DNA from: Nocardia kruczakiae NBRC 101016
GTDB taxonomy: Bacteria; Actinomycetota; Actinomycetes; Mycobacteriales; Mycobacteriaceae
Assembly: GCF_001612965.1 (NCBI RefSeq)
Contig: NZ_BDBL01000049.1
Span: 1 to 58,529 of the forward strand
Reading direction: 5' to 3'
DNA length: 58,529 bases
Shown here: positions 44,880 through 53,461 of the stretch, piece after piece
Numbering within the stretch: the stretch's first letter is position 1
Layout: each line of letters begins with the position of its first letter
Notes under the pieces: model-generated
Databases searched by the model: none
The model's input: the letters and a program-made list of their open reading frames with translations, nothing else
What the model was told of the DNA's origin: nothing
Translations under genes and position numbers: made by a program

Positions 44880-45137
44880 ATGCCAACCGATGAGGAATTC
44901 GTCGACCTCGAGCAGCTCCTGGAGATCGAGGACGGCCCCCGACTGATCGCGACCCACTACACCACGGCCGATGAGGCGATCGAGATGGTGCGCGCCGCGC
45001 AACTGCTCGGTCTGGGCGTGCGGCTGCAGAACCGGCTCCGCGCCGACGAGCCCGACGAGGACGGTGAGGAGATCGCCGTCGAGGAGTGGGTGCTCGACCT
45101 CTACGAGAGCCCGCCCGAGTCCGCCGACGAGGAATAG
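44880..45137 (+). CDS. Conserved-looking small acidic hypothetical protein
   Basis: An 85-residue acidic protein (DEEFVDLEQLLEIEDGPRLI, THYTTADEAIEMVRAAQLLG, EEWVLDLYE). The helical, charged middle looks folded. ATG 44880 is 7 bases after a TACTGT box (44867-44872), so a leaderless start is preferred over GTG 44871. It sits between the small membrane genes and the sulfate operon. I do not recognise a function. Confidence 0.7.
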   Translation: MPTDEEFVDLEQLLEIEDGPRLIATHYTTADEAIEMVRAAQLLGLGVRLQNRLRADEPDEDGEEIAVEEWVLDLYESPPESADEE

Positions 45138-45361
45138 GCCGGCCCGATCGGCTCGGGCCGGACGTGCCCACACCGGGGTTCGCGCGACTGTGGTCTTCAC
45201 CACTGTCGGCGCGGGCCCCGGGTCTCGTTTCCGGGGCCGTCGGGTGGCCGCCAGGAATCCGAAACATGAATACTTCCCGCCGGTCATCGGCGGGTTTCGC
45301 GGACTCGCCGGGCCCGGCCGATTTCCTCTTCGACCGATTCGCGCGGTTCCGGGCGCTCTGT

Positions 45362-45367
45362 TAGAGT
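45362..45367 (+). promoter_or_regulatory. -10 box of the sulfate operon leader
   Basis: TAGAGT is followed by 6 bases and the GTG of the leader peptide at 45374, giving a leaderless transcript that starts with the peptide codon. Confidence 0.65.
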
Positions 45368-45373
45368 CTGCCC

Positions 45374-45466
45374 GTGTCATCGAGCGTTGTTCCGCAGGTC
45401 CGCCATGAATTGGCGTTGATCGCGGTCGGCTGTCTCGTCGTCGCGGACATTCACTGTCGTCGATAG
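45374..45466 (+). CDS. Cysteine-containing leader peptide of the sulfate transport operon
   Basis: A 30-codon frame, GTG 45374 to TAG 45464-45466. It contains Cys codons 20 and 28 and ends DIHCRR, with a short hydrophobic middle. It starts right after a -10 box and lies 188 bases upstream of subI with no other gene between. Cysteine-rich leaderless small ORFs acting as attenuators of sulfur operons are known in mycobacteria and similar leader peptides are annotated in Streptomyces. Ribosome stalling at Cys codons when cysteine is scarce would favour expression of subI-cysTWA. Confidence 0.7.
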   Translation: MSSSVVPQVRHELALIAVGCLVVADIHCRR

Positions 45467-45654
45467 CTGATCGGACACGCTGCGCCTTCTCCATCGGACC
45501 GGCGCACCTCTCTTCCGCAGCGTCTCCGTTTCCCGCGGCTCTGCCGCACGCGCCACTGTCCGGTATCCACCGGGGCAGGTCTACCGCTCAATCACAGTTA
45601 CATCCGCCCCGGCAGCAGTGTGCGCCGGTGCGGGCGGCAGGAAAGGTCGCTTCC
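45467..45654 (+). promoter_or_regulatory. Candidate attenuator region before subI
   Basis: This 188-base untranslated stretch lies between the leader peptide stop and subI. It is pyrimidine-rich in its first half (CTTCTCC, CTCTCTTCC, CTCCGTTTCCCG) and purine-rich near the end (GCGGGCGGCAGGAAAGG, the subI ribosome site). I see no single strong terminator hairpin, so a Rho-dependent or translation-coupling mechanism is as likely as classical attenuation. Confidence 0.45.
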
Positions 45655-46713
45655 ATGTCTCGCAGATCGTCCAGCAGATCCTGGTTCTCGGTGCGCCGAG
45701 GGCGCATCGCCGTCGCGCTCACCGCGCTGGCGGCCGTGGGACTGACCGCCGCCTGCAGTGGTGGTTCGAGCGATACCGCGGGTGGCAACGCCAGCAGTGG
45801 TGGCGGGCAGCTGACGCTGTTCGCCTACTCGGTCGCCAAGCCGGGCTACGACAAGGTGATCGGCGAATTCAACAAGACCGAGTCCGGTAAGGGCGCGCAG
45901 ATCCAGCAGTCCTACGGCGCCTCCGGTGACCAGTCCCGCAAGGTGAAGGACGGGGCGCAGGCCGACGTCGTCAGCTTCTCGGTCGAGCCCGACATCACCC
46001 GGCTGGTGGACGCCGGACTGGTCGACTCGAACTGGAATGCCGACGCCAACAAGGGCGTGCCGTTCGGTTCGGTCGTCGTGATCGCGGTCCGCAAGGGCAA
46101 TCCCAAGGGCATCCACGACTGGAACGACCTGCTGAAGCCTGGCGTCGAGGTGGTGACCCCGAACCCGTTCAGCTCCGGCTCGGCCAAGTGGAACCTGCTG
46201 GCGCCCTATGCCGCGGAGAGCGACGGCGGCAAGAATCCTCAGGCGGGCCTGGACTACCTGGGCAAGCTGATCTCCAAGGACCACATCAAGGTGCAGCCGA
46301 AGTCCGGCCGGGAGGCGACCGAGACCTTCCTGCAGGGCACCGGTGACGTGCTGCTCAGCTACGAGAACGAGGCGATCTTCTCCGAGCGCAGCGGGGACCC
46401 GATCGAACACGTCATCCCGCCGACCACCTTCAAGATCGAGAATCCGGTGGCCGTGACCAAGAACGCCAAGAACCCGACCACGGCCGTGGCGTTCAAGGAC
46501 TTCCTGTACTCGCAGGCCGGTCAGAAGGCTTGGGCGGAGGCCGGTTTCCGGCCTGTCGATCCGAAGGTCGCCGCGCAGTACAGCAAGGATTTCCCGGCGC
46601 CGCAGAAGCTGTGGACGGTTGCCGATCTGGGCGGGTGGAAGCAGGTCGACAAGGATCTGTTCACCCCCAACACCGGCAGCGTCGCGGTGCTCTACGACAA
46701 AGCCACCAAGTAG
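45655..46713 (+). CDS. subI: Sulfate-binding lipoprotein of ABC transporter
   Basis: A 352-residue extracytoplasmic solute-binding lipoprotein. The signal peptide has Arg-rich start, a hydrophobic core and a lipobox LTAAC with Cys34. The mature part matches sulfate/thiosulfate-binding proteins: LTLFAYSVAKPGYDKVI, QSYGASGDQSRKV (the anion-binding loop), ADVVSFSVEPDI, VVTPNPFSSGSAKWN and VLLSYENEAI. ATG 45655 has an AGGAAAGG site. It heads subI-cysT-cysW-cysA. Confidence 0.96.
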   Translation: MSRRSSSRSWFSVRRGRIAVALTALAAVGLTAACSGGSSDTAGGNASSGGGQLTLFAYSVAKPGYDKVIGEFNKTESGKGAQIQQSYGASGDQSRKVKDGAQADVVSFSVEPDITRLVDAGLVDSNWNADANKGVPFGSVVVIAVRKGNPKGIHDWNDLLKPGVEVVTPNPFSSGSAKWNLLAPYAAESDGGKNPQAGLDYLGKLISKDHIKVQPKSGREATETFLQGTGDVLLSYENEAIFSERSGDPIEHVIPPTTFKIENPVAVTKNAKNPTTAVAFKDFLYSQAGQKAWAEAGFRPVDPKVAAQYSKDFPAPQKLWTVADLGGWKQVDKDLFTPNTGSVAVLYDKATK

Positions 46714-46749
46714 ACCGGTGGTCCGGAGCGCACGGAATACTGGATAACT

Positions 46750-47664
46750 GTGACTGACAGCAGTACGAAGGCCGAGATCGGCATCAGTACCGACGCCGGG
46801 ACCCCTGGTCCCGGCGTTTCCGGGCAGCAGCAGAAGCAGCAGCCCGCCGGTCCGGCGTGGCGGTCGCGGCTCACCGGATCGGCCGGCTCGCTCGGCCTCG
46901 CGATCACGGTGCTGTGGCTGAGCCTCATCGTCTTGTTGCCGTTGGCCGCACTGACGGTCCATTCCTTCGACGACGGGTGGTCCGGCTTCTGGGACGCGGT
47001 CACCGCACCCGCGGCGCTGGACGCGCTACGGGTGACCGTCCTCGTGTCGGTGGTCGTCGCCGTGATCAACGTCGTCATGGGCACCGTGGTGGCGTGGGTG
47101 CTGGTGCGCGACGATTTCCCGGGTAAGAGCTTCGTCAACGCCCTGATCGATCTGCCGTTCGCGCTGCCGACGATCGTGGCGAGCATCGTGCTGCTGTCGC
47201 TGTACGGACCGCAGAGCCCGGTCGGTGTCCACCTGAACGCCACCCAGCCGGGACTGGTGGTGGCGCTGGCGTTCGTGACCTTGCCGTTCGTCGTGCGCTC
47301 GGTGCAGCCGGTGCTGATCGAAGCGGACAAGGAAGTGGAGCAGGCCGCGGCCTCGCTGGGCGCGAACAACCTGACCATCTTCCGGCGCGTGGTGTTGCCG
47401 TCGCTCGCGCCGGCCATCATCTCCGGCGGTGGCCTCGCCTTCGCGCGCGCCATCGGCGAATACGGGTCGGTGGTGCTGATCGGCGGCAATATTCCGCGCC
47501 GCACCCAGGTGGCGTCGCAGTACATCCAGCAGCAGATCGAGGTGGACCGTCCGGTGAACGCGGCGGCCGTTTCGGTGGCGCTGCTGGCGATTTCCTTCAC
47601 CACCCTGCTGATCCTGCGCGTCTTCTCCGAACGCACCGCCCGCAAGGAACAGGCCAGCCGATGA
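46750..47664 (+). CDS. cysT: Sulfate ABC transporter permease CysT
   Basis: A 304-residue inner-membrane permease. After a 40-residue Gln/Pro-rich cytosolic start it has six helices, with the coupling motif for the ATPase in EQAAASLGANNLTIFRRVVLPSL (EAA loop). Other family segments are LPFALPTIVASIVLLSLYG and GEYGSVVLIGGNIP. GTG 46750 follows subI by 36 bases, and ATGA couples it to cysW. Confidence 0.95.
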   Translation: MTDSSTKAEIGISTDAGTPGPGVSGQQQKQQPAGPAWRSRLTGSAGSLGLAITVLWLSLIVLLPLAALTVHSFDDGWSGFWDAVTAPAALDALRVTVLVSVVVAVINVVMGTVVAWVLVRDDFPGKSFVNALIDLPFALPTIVASIVLLSLYGPQSPVGVHLNATQPGLVVALAFVTLPFVVRSVQPVLIEADKEVEQAAASLGANNLTIFRRVVLPSLAPAIISGGGLAFARAIGEYGSVVLIGGNIPRRTQVASQYIQQQIEVDRPVNAAAVSVALLAISFTTLLILRVFSERTARKEQASR

Positions 47665-48470
47665 AACTGTCCACCCCGTCCCGGATTTCGCTGCGCGTGA
47701 TCGCGCTCGCGTATCTGATCGTGCTGCTGGTGGCTCCGCTGGTGATCATTCTCTGGCGCAGCTTCCAGCACGGAATCGGCGCATTCCTCGATTCGATCAC
47801 CACACCCGCCGCGATCTCGGCGTTCAATCTCTCGCTGTTGATCGTCGCGATCGTGGTGCCGCTCAACGTGGTCTTCGGAGTCATCACCGCCATCGCGCTG
47901 GTGCGCGGAAACTTCCGGGGGCGCACCCTGATTCAAGGTGTGGTCGATCTGCCGTTCGCGGTGTCGCCGGTGGTGGTCGGCGTATCGCTGATCATGCTGT
48001 GGGGTGTCGGTGGCTGGTTCGGCGGTCTCGACAGTTTCGGTTTCCGGGTGATCTTCGGGCTGCCCGGCATGGTGATCGCCACCCTCTTCGTCACGCTGCC
48101 CTTCGTGGTCAGCGAGGTCGTCCCGGTCCTGCACGAGATCGGCGACGATCAGGAACAGGCGGCGGCGACCCTGGGCGCCAACCGCTGGCAGACCTTCTGG
48201 CGCATCACCCTGCCGGCCATCCGGTGGGGCCTGACCTACGGCATCGTGCTCACCGTCGCTCGCGCCCTCGGCGAATTCGGTGCGGTGATCATGGTGTCGT
48301 CCGGGCTGCCCGGCATTTCCCAGACCCTGACGCTGCTGGTGCACGGTCGCTACATCAACGACCACAACACCTTCGGCGCCTACTGCGCGGCGACCCTGCT
48401 CATGGCCATGGCGCTCGTCACGCTCATCCTGATGACCCTCCTCGAACGCAAGCGGGGCACTGCCAAATGA
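47661..48470 (+). CDS. cysW: Sulfate ABC transporter permease CysW
   Basis: A 269-residue permease, the second membrane half of the sulfate importer. It has the EAA loop EQAAATLGANRWQTFWRITLP, the DLPFAVSPVVVGVSLIMLWG helix and the GEFGAVIMVSSGLPG segment. It overlaps cysT by 4 bases and cysA by 4 bases (both ATGA), so all three are translated in a coupled way. Confidence 0.95.
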   Translation: MKLSTPSRISLRVIALAYLIVLLVAPLVIILWRSFQHGIGAFLDSITTPAAISAFNLSLLIVAIVVPLNVVFGVITAIALVRGNFRGRTLIQGVVDLPFAVSPVVVGVSLIMLWGVGGWFGGLDSFGFRVIFGLPGMVIATLFVTLPFVVSEVVPVLHEIGDDQEQAAATLGANRWQTFWRITLPAIRWGLTYGIVLTVARALGEFGAVIMVSSGLPGISQTLTLLVHGRYINDHNTFGAYCAATLLMAMALVTLILMTLLERKRGTAK

Positions 48471-49462
48471 TTACCGTCACCGACGCGAACAAGCGTTACG
48501 GTTCGTTCGCCGCCCTCGACAACGTCAGCCTGGACATCCCTTCCGGTGAACTGACCGCATTGCTGGGGCCCTCCGGTTCCGGGAAGTCGACGCTGCTGCG
48601 CTCGATCGCCGGCCTGGAATCGCTGGATTCGGGCATCGTGACCATCGCCGACCGCGACGTCACCCGGGTCTCGCCGCAGAAGCGCGATATCGGCTTCGTG
48701 TTCCAGCACTACGCGGCGTTCAAACATATGACCGTGCGCGACAACGTGGCGTTCGGGCTGAAGATCCGCAAGCGGCCGAAGAACGAAATCCGCAAGCGCG
48801 TCGACGAACTGCTCGGCATCGTGGGCCTGGACGGTTTCCAGCATCGCTATCCGGCGCAGCTGTCGGGTGGTCAGCGGCAGCGGATGGCGCTGGCCCGGGC
48901 ACTGGCCGTCGACCCGCAGGTGCTGCTGCTCGACGAACCGTTCGGCGCTCTCGACGCCAAGGTGCGCCACGATCTGCGCACGTGGTTGCGCCGTCTGCAC
49001 GAGGAAGTGCACGTGACCACCGTGCTGGTCACCCACGATCAGGAGGAGGCGCTCGACGTCGCCGACCGGATCGCGGTGATGAACGCCGGTCGCATCGAAC
49101 AGGTCGGAACGCCCGAGGACGTATACGACCGTCCCGCCAACGAATTCGTCATGTCGTTCCTCGGTGCGGTGGCCAAACTGAACGGACATCTGGTGCGCCC
49201 GCACGATATTCGCATCGGCCGCGATCCCGGTATGGCGTTGGCCGAACACGAGGGCACCGCGGAATCGGCGGGGGTCACCCGCGCGACCGTCGAGCGGGTC
49301 GTCCGCCTGGGGTTCGAGGTTCGCCTCGAACTGCGCAACGCGGCCACCGGCGATCTGTTCACCGCGCAGGTCACCCGCGGTGATGCGGAGGCGTTGCGGC
49401 TGGCGGAGGGTGAGACCGTCTTCGCCCGCGCCACCCGCATTCCGGAACTGCCGGCGGCCTGA
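48467..49462 (+). CDS. cysA: Sulfate ABC transporter ATPase CysA
   Basis: A 331-residue ATPase. Walker A GPSGSGKST is at 34-42, the ABC signature is LSGGQRQRMALARAL, Walker B is VLLLDEPFGALD and the switch His lies in LVTHDQEEA. The C-terminal TOBE-like region (about 240-330) is the regulatory beta domain. ATG 48467 overlaps cysW. It powers import of sulfate and possibly thiosulfate for cysteine synthesis. Confidence 0.96.
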   Translation: MITVTDANKRYGSFAALDNVSLDIPSGELTALLGPSGSGKSTLLRSIAGLESLDSGIVTIADRDVTRVSPQKRDIGFVFQHYAAFKHMTVRDNVAFGLKIRKRPKNEIRKRVDELLGIVGLDGFQHRYPAQLSGGQRQRMALARALAVDPQVLLLDEPFGALDAKVRHDLRTWLRRLHEEVHVTTVLVTHDQEEALDVADRIAVMNAGRIEQVGTPEDVYDRPANEFVMSFLGAVAKLNGHLVRPHDIRIGRDPGMALAEHEGTAESAGVTRATVERVVRLGFEVRLELRNAATGDLFTAQVTRGDAEALRLAEGETVFARATRIPELPAA

Positions 49463-49906
49463 TCTCGCCGGTCGGCGGCCGAAACCCTCGATCCGCCGGG
49501 CTCATTCATCGGTGGCAGTCCGCCGATCGCTGTCGAGCGGAGCCGCCCTCCCCGGTTCGCCGATGCGCATTTGCGTCCGTGCGCTGCTGGGAGAGTGGGT
49601 GTTTCGCCGGATGCGCCCACGGTTGCGGGAACGCGGGTATACGGTGTCCGAGGGTATTCGGATGTTTGCTGGCAAACCCGTACCGGTCGGTCGGTGTCGC
49701 GAAATGTCCACTGCGCGTATGAATTGCCTGATTTGTTACCGCAGGTGAACAGGTATATCTGCGGGATCGAGGGGTTCACCGCGAAGTGCGGCGGTTGAGC
49801 GGACAACTGATTGTCCGGTGCTTGGCAAGTTCTCAGCACAGTGATTGCCTGATGCCTGCTCGGGACATGTCAGCGAACGTACGCTCGTCGATCGAGGGGA
49901 ATTGTG
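49463..49906 (+). promoter_or_regulatory. 444-base regulatory region before the first Hsp70-like gene
   Basis: I see no gene here. From about 49660 the DNA falls to near half A+T. It holds two perfect palindromes: GTTTGCTGGCAAAC (49664-49677) and GGACAACTGATTGTCC (49801-49816, six-base arms around CTGA). A GAGGGGA ribosome site lies 7-8 bases before ATG 49907. The sites are candidate operators or leader hairpins; no obvious regulator gene adjoins them. Confidence 0.5.
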
Positions 49907-51103
49907 ATGACGGTTGGGCTCGGAGTGAGTATCGGCACGGTCAACACGGTGTGCGCCATCGATACTGCTGAGAGCGGCAAGAACGCGCGCGGCCGCAAGC
50001 GCGGCGCGTCCGGCGGATCCGGTGGGCGCATACGGGCCGCCGGCCCGAGATCCGCGCTGCCGCAGCAGCGCACGGCGCCGGGAACCTGGCGCACGACGCT
50101 CACTTTCGACAGCAGCGGCGCCGCGCGAGTCGGCCGCATCCCGCGCCACGGCCGCGCCGTGACCGATTTCGCCGATCTGACCGAGCGTGGACGCACCGCG
50201 CGCGTGCGTCATCGTTCGCTGTCCGCCGCCGATCTGGTGGCGACCGTGGCGCGCACCGTGGTCGCGGACGTATCCGCCCACGTGGTGGCCACCGCCGACG
50301 CTCGCAACCCGGAAACCGCTGTCGCCGTGACACATCCGGTGAGTTACGGCGACGACCGGGTGCTCGAACTGCGCGAGGCCCTCGACGCGATCGGGTTGTC
50401 CCATGCCGCCTTGGTCGCCGAACCGGTGGCGGCCGCGGCCTGGCTCTCGGTGGCGCACGGGCCGCTGATGCCGGGCTTGGCGCTGGTCTACGACCTCGGC
50501 GGATCCGGGCTGACCGTGACCCTGGTGCGCATCGGCGCCGGTACTCCCGCCCAGCCGGTGATCGGGGAACCGTTGCGCTCCACCGCGTTCGGTGGCCGCG
50601 CCTTCGGCGCGAAGATGGCGACCCAGGACAACTGGCGCGCCGGCGAATCGTCGGCGACCGACTCCGCGATCACCGCGCTGCGTACCGCGCACGTCCGCGA
50701 GTCGCTCGATGTGGTGTACGAATGCCTCGGACGAGCCCGCGTCACGATGGCCGATGTCGACTGCGTGCTGGTCGTGGGCGGCGCCGCCCGTCCGCCCGAA
50801 GTCGCCGCGGTCCTGGCCTCGGCGCTGGCACGGCCGGTGATCGTCGCCCCGGACCCGGAACGCACGATCGCCGAGGGCGCGGCCGTTCTCGCGCGCCGCG
50901 CCGCCGAATCGGCCCGCGAGAGCGAGGTCGCCGAGGCGCCCGAACGGTCCGAGCCGCCGCGCATGCTGCGGCGCCGGCTCACCCGGGTTGCCGTCACCAT
51001 CGCGGTCGCGGCCGGTGGTGCGCTGTTCGCGGCGACCGCTGTAGTCGGAGACGAAGCGGGAGCGCAATCCATGGGCGCGGGTCTCGTGCACGTCCAGCAC
51101 TGA
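49907..51103 (+). CDS. Hsp70-like ATPase with C-terminal membrane segment
   Basis: A 398-residue protein with an actin/Hsp70-fold nucleotide domain at about 1-335 and no peptide-binding domain. Phosphate-1 is GLGVSIGTVNTV, where the Asp of the Hsp70 GIDLGTTNS motif is Ser. Phosphate-2 is VYDLGGSGLTVTL, the connect region is EPVAAAAW and the adenosine motif is VLVVGGAARPPEV. A 30-residue Arg/Gly-rich insert follows the first strand. A single membrane helix (VAVTIAVAAGGALFAATAVVG, about 359-380) ends the protein, with a short outside tail. ATG 49907 has a GAGGGGA site. It is a paralogue of the 56.5 kb protein. Confidence 0.8.
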   Translation: MTVGLGVSIGTVNTVCAIDTAESGKNARGRKRGASGGSGGRIRAAGPRSALPQQRTAPGTWRTTLTFDSSGAARVGRIPRHGRAVTDFADLTERGRTARVRHRSLSAADLVATVARTVVADVSAHVVATADARNPETAVAVTHPVSYGDDRVLELREALDAIGLSHAALVAEPVAAAAWLSVAHGPLMPGLALVYDLGGSGLTVTLVRIGAGTPAQPVIGEPLRSTAFGGRAFGAKMATQDNWRAGESSATDSAITALRTAHVRESLDVVYECLGRARVTMADVDCVLVVGGAARPPEVAAVLASALARPVIVAPDPERTIAEGAAVLARRAAESARESEVAEAPERSEPPRMLRRRLTRVAVTIAVAAGGALFAATAVVGDEAGAQSMGAGLVHVQH

Positions 51104-51133
51104 CGGCGTGCCGCCACCCACGCGAACCGTTGT

Positions 51134-51174
51134 CCCCGCGACCGCACCCGTCGGCATAGGGCGCAGTCGCGGGG
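51134..51174. terminator. Terminator between Hsp70-like gene and MFS gene
   Basis: CCCCGCGAC (51134-51142) and GTCGCGGGG (51166-51174) form a 9-base stem with a 23-base loop that can pair further. It lies between convergent genes. Confidence 0.65.
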
Positions 51175-51263
51175 CGCGTTGTATGCCGTGGCCACGGTGC
51201 GTGTGAGACCTCGCGAGCGCAGGCCGGGCGGCGCGGGGCCGACAGCGCCCTACCCGACCCGGC

Positions 51264-52529
51264 CTATCGGCTGATCCGTTGTCCGACGGCGCTCGCGCTG
51301 TCCGGATCGCGATAGTTGTTGAGTACCACCGCAAGACATCCGACGGCGATGACCGCGCCGGCCGCGAACATCACCGGGTAGCCGATGTGCAGCGCGTTGT
51401 GCAGCAGCGACAGCAGCGCCGGCGAACCGAATCCGAGGTAGCTCACCGAGTAGAACACCGCGGTCAGCCCGGCGAGATCGTCCGGCCGGGCGATCCGCTC
51501 GATCTCCTGCAGTCCGGCGACCATGCCGATGCCGAACCCGAATCCGAGCACGGCCGCGGTCGCGATGACCGCCCATAACTGCAGAGTCGCCGCCGCGTAC
51601 ACCGACGCGGCCATGCCGGCCGTGGTCAGCGCCAGCGACAGCGCCGCGATCCGCGCGGTACCGGGCAGGTCGATCCGCCGCGCCACCGACTGGATCGCGA
51701 AACCGCATCCGAGCGTGATCACCGTGATCAGCGCGGAGAACGCGATCGGCGTTCCGGCGATGCGTTCGGCGGCCAGCGTCGGCAGGATCGCGTACGCGGC
51801 CGCGGCGGAGGTGAACAGCCACAGCGCCAGCGGTAGTGCTATGCAGCGGAAACGCCGATGGCCCGCCGCCGGAATCCGCAGATCCTCGCGCAGCGGCCGG
51901 CGAATCGGTTGCGGCGCCACGGTTTCCGGGGCGCGCAGCACCCAGACGGCCGCGATCAGGCACAGTGCCACATTGATCAGATAGGCCAGGGTCGCGGGCC
52001 ACGGCGCCCACTGTGCCAGCACGCCGGCCACTCCGGCCCCGATGGCGAAACCGCCGGTGAGACTCATCGCCGAGCGCCGAGCGCCGGTGCCGGGGGCCGA
52101 GGCGGGCCCGAACGGCGGTTGCGAGAGTTCCTTCAACCAGCTGCTGCCCACGGCCATCGCGAGCCCGAGGCCGACTCCGCACAGGACGCGCCCGATCGAC
52201 AGCATCGGCACCACGCCGGCACCGAAGGCCAGCAGCGTCGATCCCGCCGCGGTGATCAGCGGTGCGGGCCGCATCAGCCGCTGCCTGCCGTAGCGATCCG
52301 ACAGCGGTCCACCGATCAGCAGCGCCGGCACGATGCCCAGGACGTACTCGAACAGCAACAGATTCACGGTGGTGACCGGCAGGCCGTCGTTCTTGTACAT
52401 CACCAGCAGCGGGGTGAATTCGTTTCCGCCCCAGGCGATCGCGAAGATCGCCGCGGCCACGCCCCACCAGACACGAGGGGCGGTGGCGACGCGGGCCGGA
52501 CGGAGGCCGACGGCGGCCGGTGCGGTCAT
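51264..52529 (-). CDS. MFS transporter
   Basis: A 421-residue 12-helix major facilitator. Motif A is GGPLSDRYGRQRLMRP after helix 2. The first helix (WWGVAAAIFAIAWGGNEFTPLLVMY) resembles small-acid or sugar exporters of the YNFM/AraJ group. The ATG at 52529 shares a base with the stop of the GntR gene upstream (TGATG), so the two form an operon and the GntR protein probably controls the transporter. Cargo unknown. Confidence 0.88.
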   Translation of the reverse strand: MTAPAAVGLRPARVATAPRVWWGVAAAIFAIAWGGNEFTPLLVMYKNDGLPVTTVNLLLFEYVLGIVPALLIGGPLSDRYGRQRLMRPAPLITAAGSTLLAFGAGVVPMLSIGRVLCGVGLGLAMAVGSSWLKELSQPPFGPASAPGTGARRSAMSLTGGFAIGAGVAGVLAQWAPWPATLAYLINVALCLIAAVWVLRAPETVAPQPIRRPLREDLRIPAAGHRRFRCIALPLALWLFTSAAAAYAILPTLAAERIAGTPIAFSALITVITLGCGFAIQSVARRIDLPGTARIAALSLALTTAGMAASVYAAATLQLWAVIATAAVLGFGFGIGMVAGLQEIERIARPDDLAGLTAVFYSVSYLGFGSPALLSLLHNALHIGYPVMFAAGAVIAVGCLAVVLNNYRDPDSASAVGQRISR

Positions 52530-53188
52530 CACAGTCCTCTCAGTTCGAGCTGGTGCACACCCGACAGATGGTCGGCGAGTGCGGTATCGAAGGCCGCGGT
52601 ATCTCCGGCGGCGATCAGATCCGTCAGCCGCGCATGCTGTTCCACGATGCGGGCGGTATTCATCGGTGCGCGGTGCAGGGCGACGCTGTTCATCCGCCGC
52701 TGGCGTTCGCGCAGCGAGTCGTAGAACCCGGTGAGCAGCGGGTTGCCCGCGGCAACGACATAGCCGCGATGGAAGTCGGTGTCCTCGGTGGCGAAGCGCG
52801 ACAGCGCCTGCCCGTCGGAGGCATCGAGGTTCGCGACGAGTTCGCGCTGGCGGGTGAGCGATTCGCGCAGGGTGTCGAGCAGCGGCGGGCGGTCGTCGGC
52901 GGTGAGGGCGCGCACGGCCGCGGTCTCCACGACATAGCGGGCATGTGCGACGTGTTCGGCCTCGTGTGAGGGGATCGGAACCACCAGCGCGCCCCGCTTG
53001 GGATACAGCCGCATCCACCCTTCGGTCTCCAACCGCAGGAATGCCTCCCGGACCGGAGTGCGGGAGGTGCCCAGATCGTTCGCGATCTCGCCCTCGCTGA
53101 TCAGCTCTCCGCCGGGCAGCGCACCGGTCAGGATGCGCTCCTTGATCTCGCGGTAGGCGCGCTCAGCGGCTGAATACGTCTTAGACAC
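52529..53188 (-). CDS. GntR-family (FadR/FCD type) regulator
   Basis: A 219-residue GntR regulator. The winged helix is in the first 75 residues (AYREIKERILTGALPGGELI, SEGEIANDLGTSRTPVREAF, LRLETEGWMRLYPKRGALV) and the C-terminal FCD ligand domain follows, with ARYVVETAAVRAL, DFHRGYVVAAGN and the C-terminal EQHARLTDLIAAGD, which hold metal/effector-binding His and Asp. GTG 53188 is 7 bases after a TAAGCT box on the minus strand, suggesting a leaderless mRNA. A short perfect dyad GTCTTAGAC (53178-53186) overlaps the start and may be the autoregulatory site. Confidence 0.9.
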   Translation of the reverse strand: MSKTYSAAERAYREIKERILTGALPGGELISEGEIANDLGTSRTPVREAFLRLETEGWMRLYPKRGALVVPIPSHEAEHVAHARYVVETAAVRALTADDRPPLLDTLRESLTRQRELVANLDASDGQALSRFATEDTDFHRGYVVAAGNPLLTGFYDSLRERQRRMNSVALHRAPMNTARIVEQHARLTDLIAAGDTAAFDTALADHLSGVHQLELRGL

Positions 53189-53399
53189 AAGATGTAGCTT
53201 AGTCGGGACATGGGATGATTTGCCATGTGGGTGCGGACACGTCCGGCCTGCCCGCGCGGTGCGCTGTGACGCATCGCCGCCGATGTGACGCCCCGCACAG
53301 TACTGCTCGGTAATGCTGTTTGGGTTGCCGCTGAGCTGGGAATACGGCCGATCATCGGCGGGGTTGCGCGATCGTGTCCGGCAGGGCCGGTCGTCGGTG

Positions 53400-53441
53400 T
53401 TGACCTCCGCCGCTATAGGTGTAACTATGGGAAACAGTTAC
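53400..53441 (+). promoter_or_regulatory. Promoter and palindromic operator of the AurF-like/fprB operon
   Basis: TTGACC (53400-53405) and TAACTA (53422-53427) are spaced by 16 bases. The inverted repeat GTAACT (53421-53426) - 9 bases - AGTTAC (53436-53441) covers the -10 and the start region, so a repressor there would block transcription. The dyad form suits a TetR-type protein. Confidence 0.6.
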
Positions 53442-53461
53442 CCATGCGAGATGGAGAGGCT

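Noticed and set aside
42291..45494. 1067-codon form of the trehalase
   Set aside because: The extra 385 codons run antisense through three small plus-strand genes; ATG 44339 gives the known family length.
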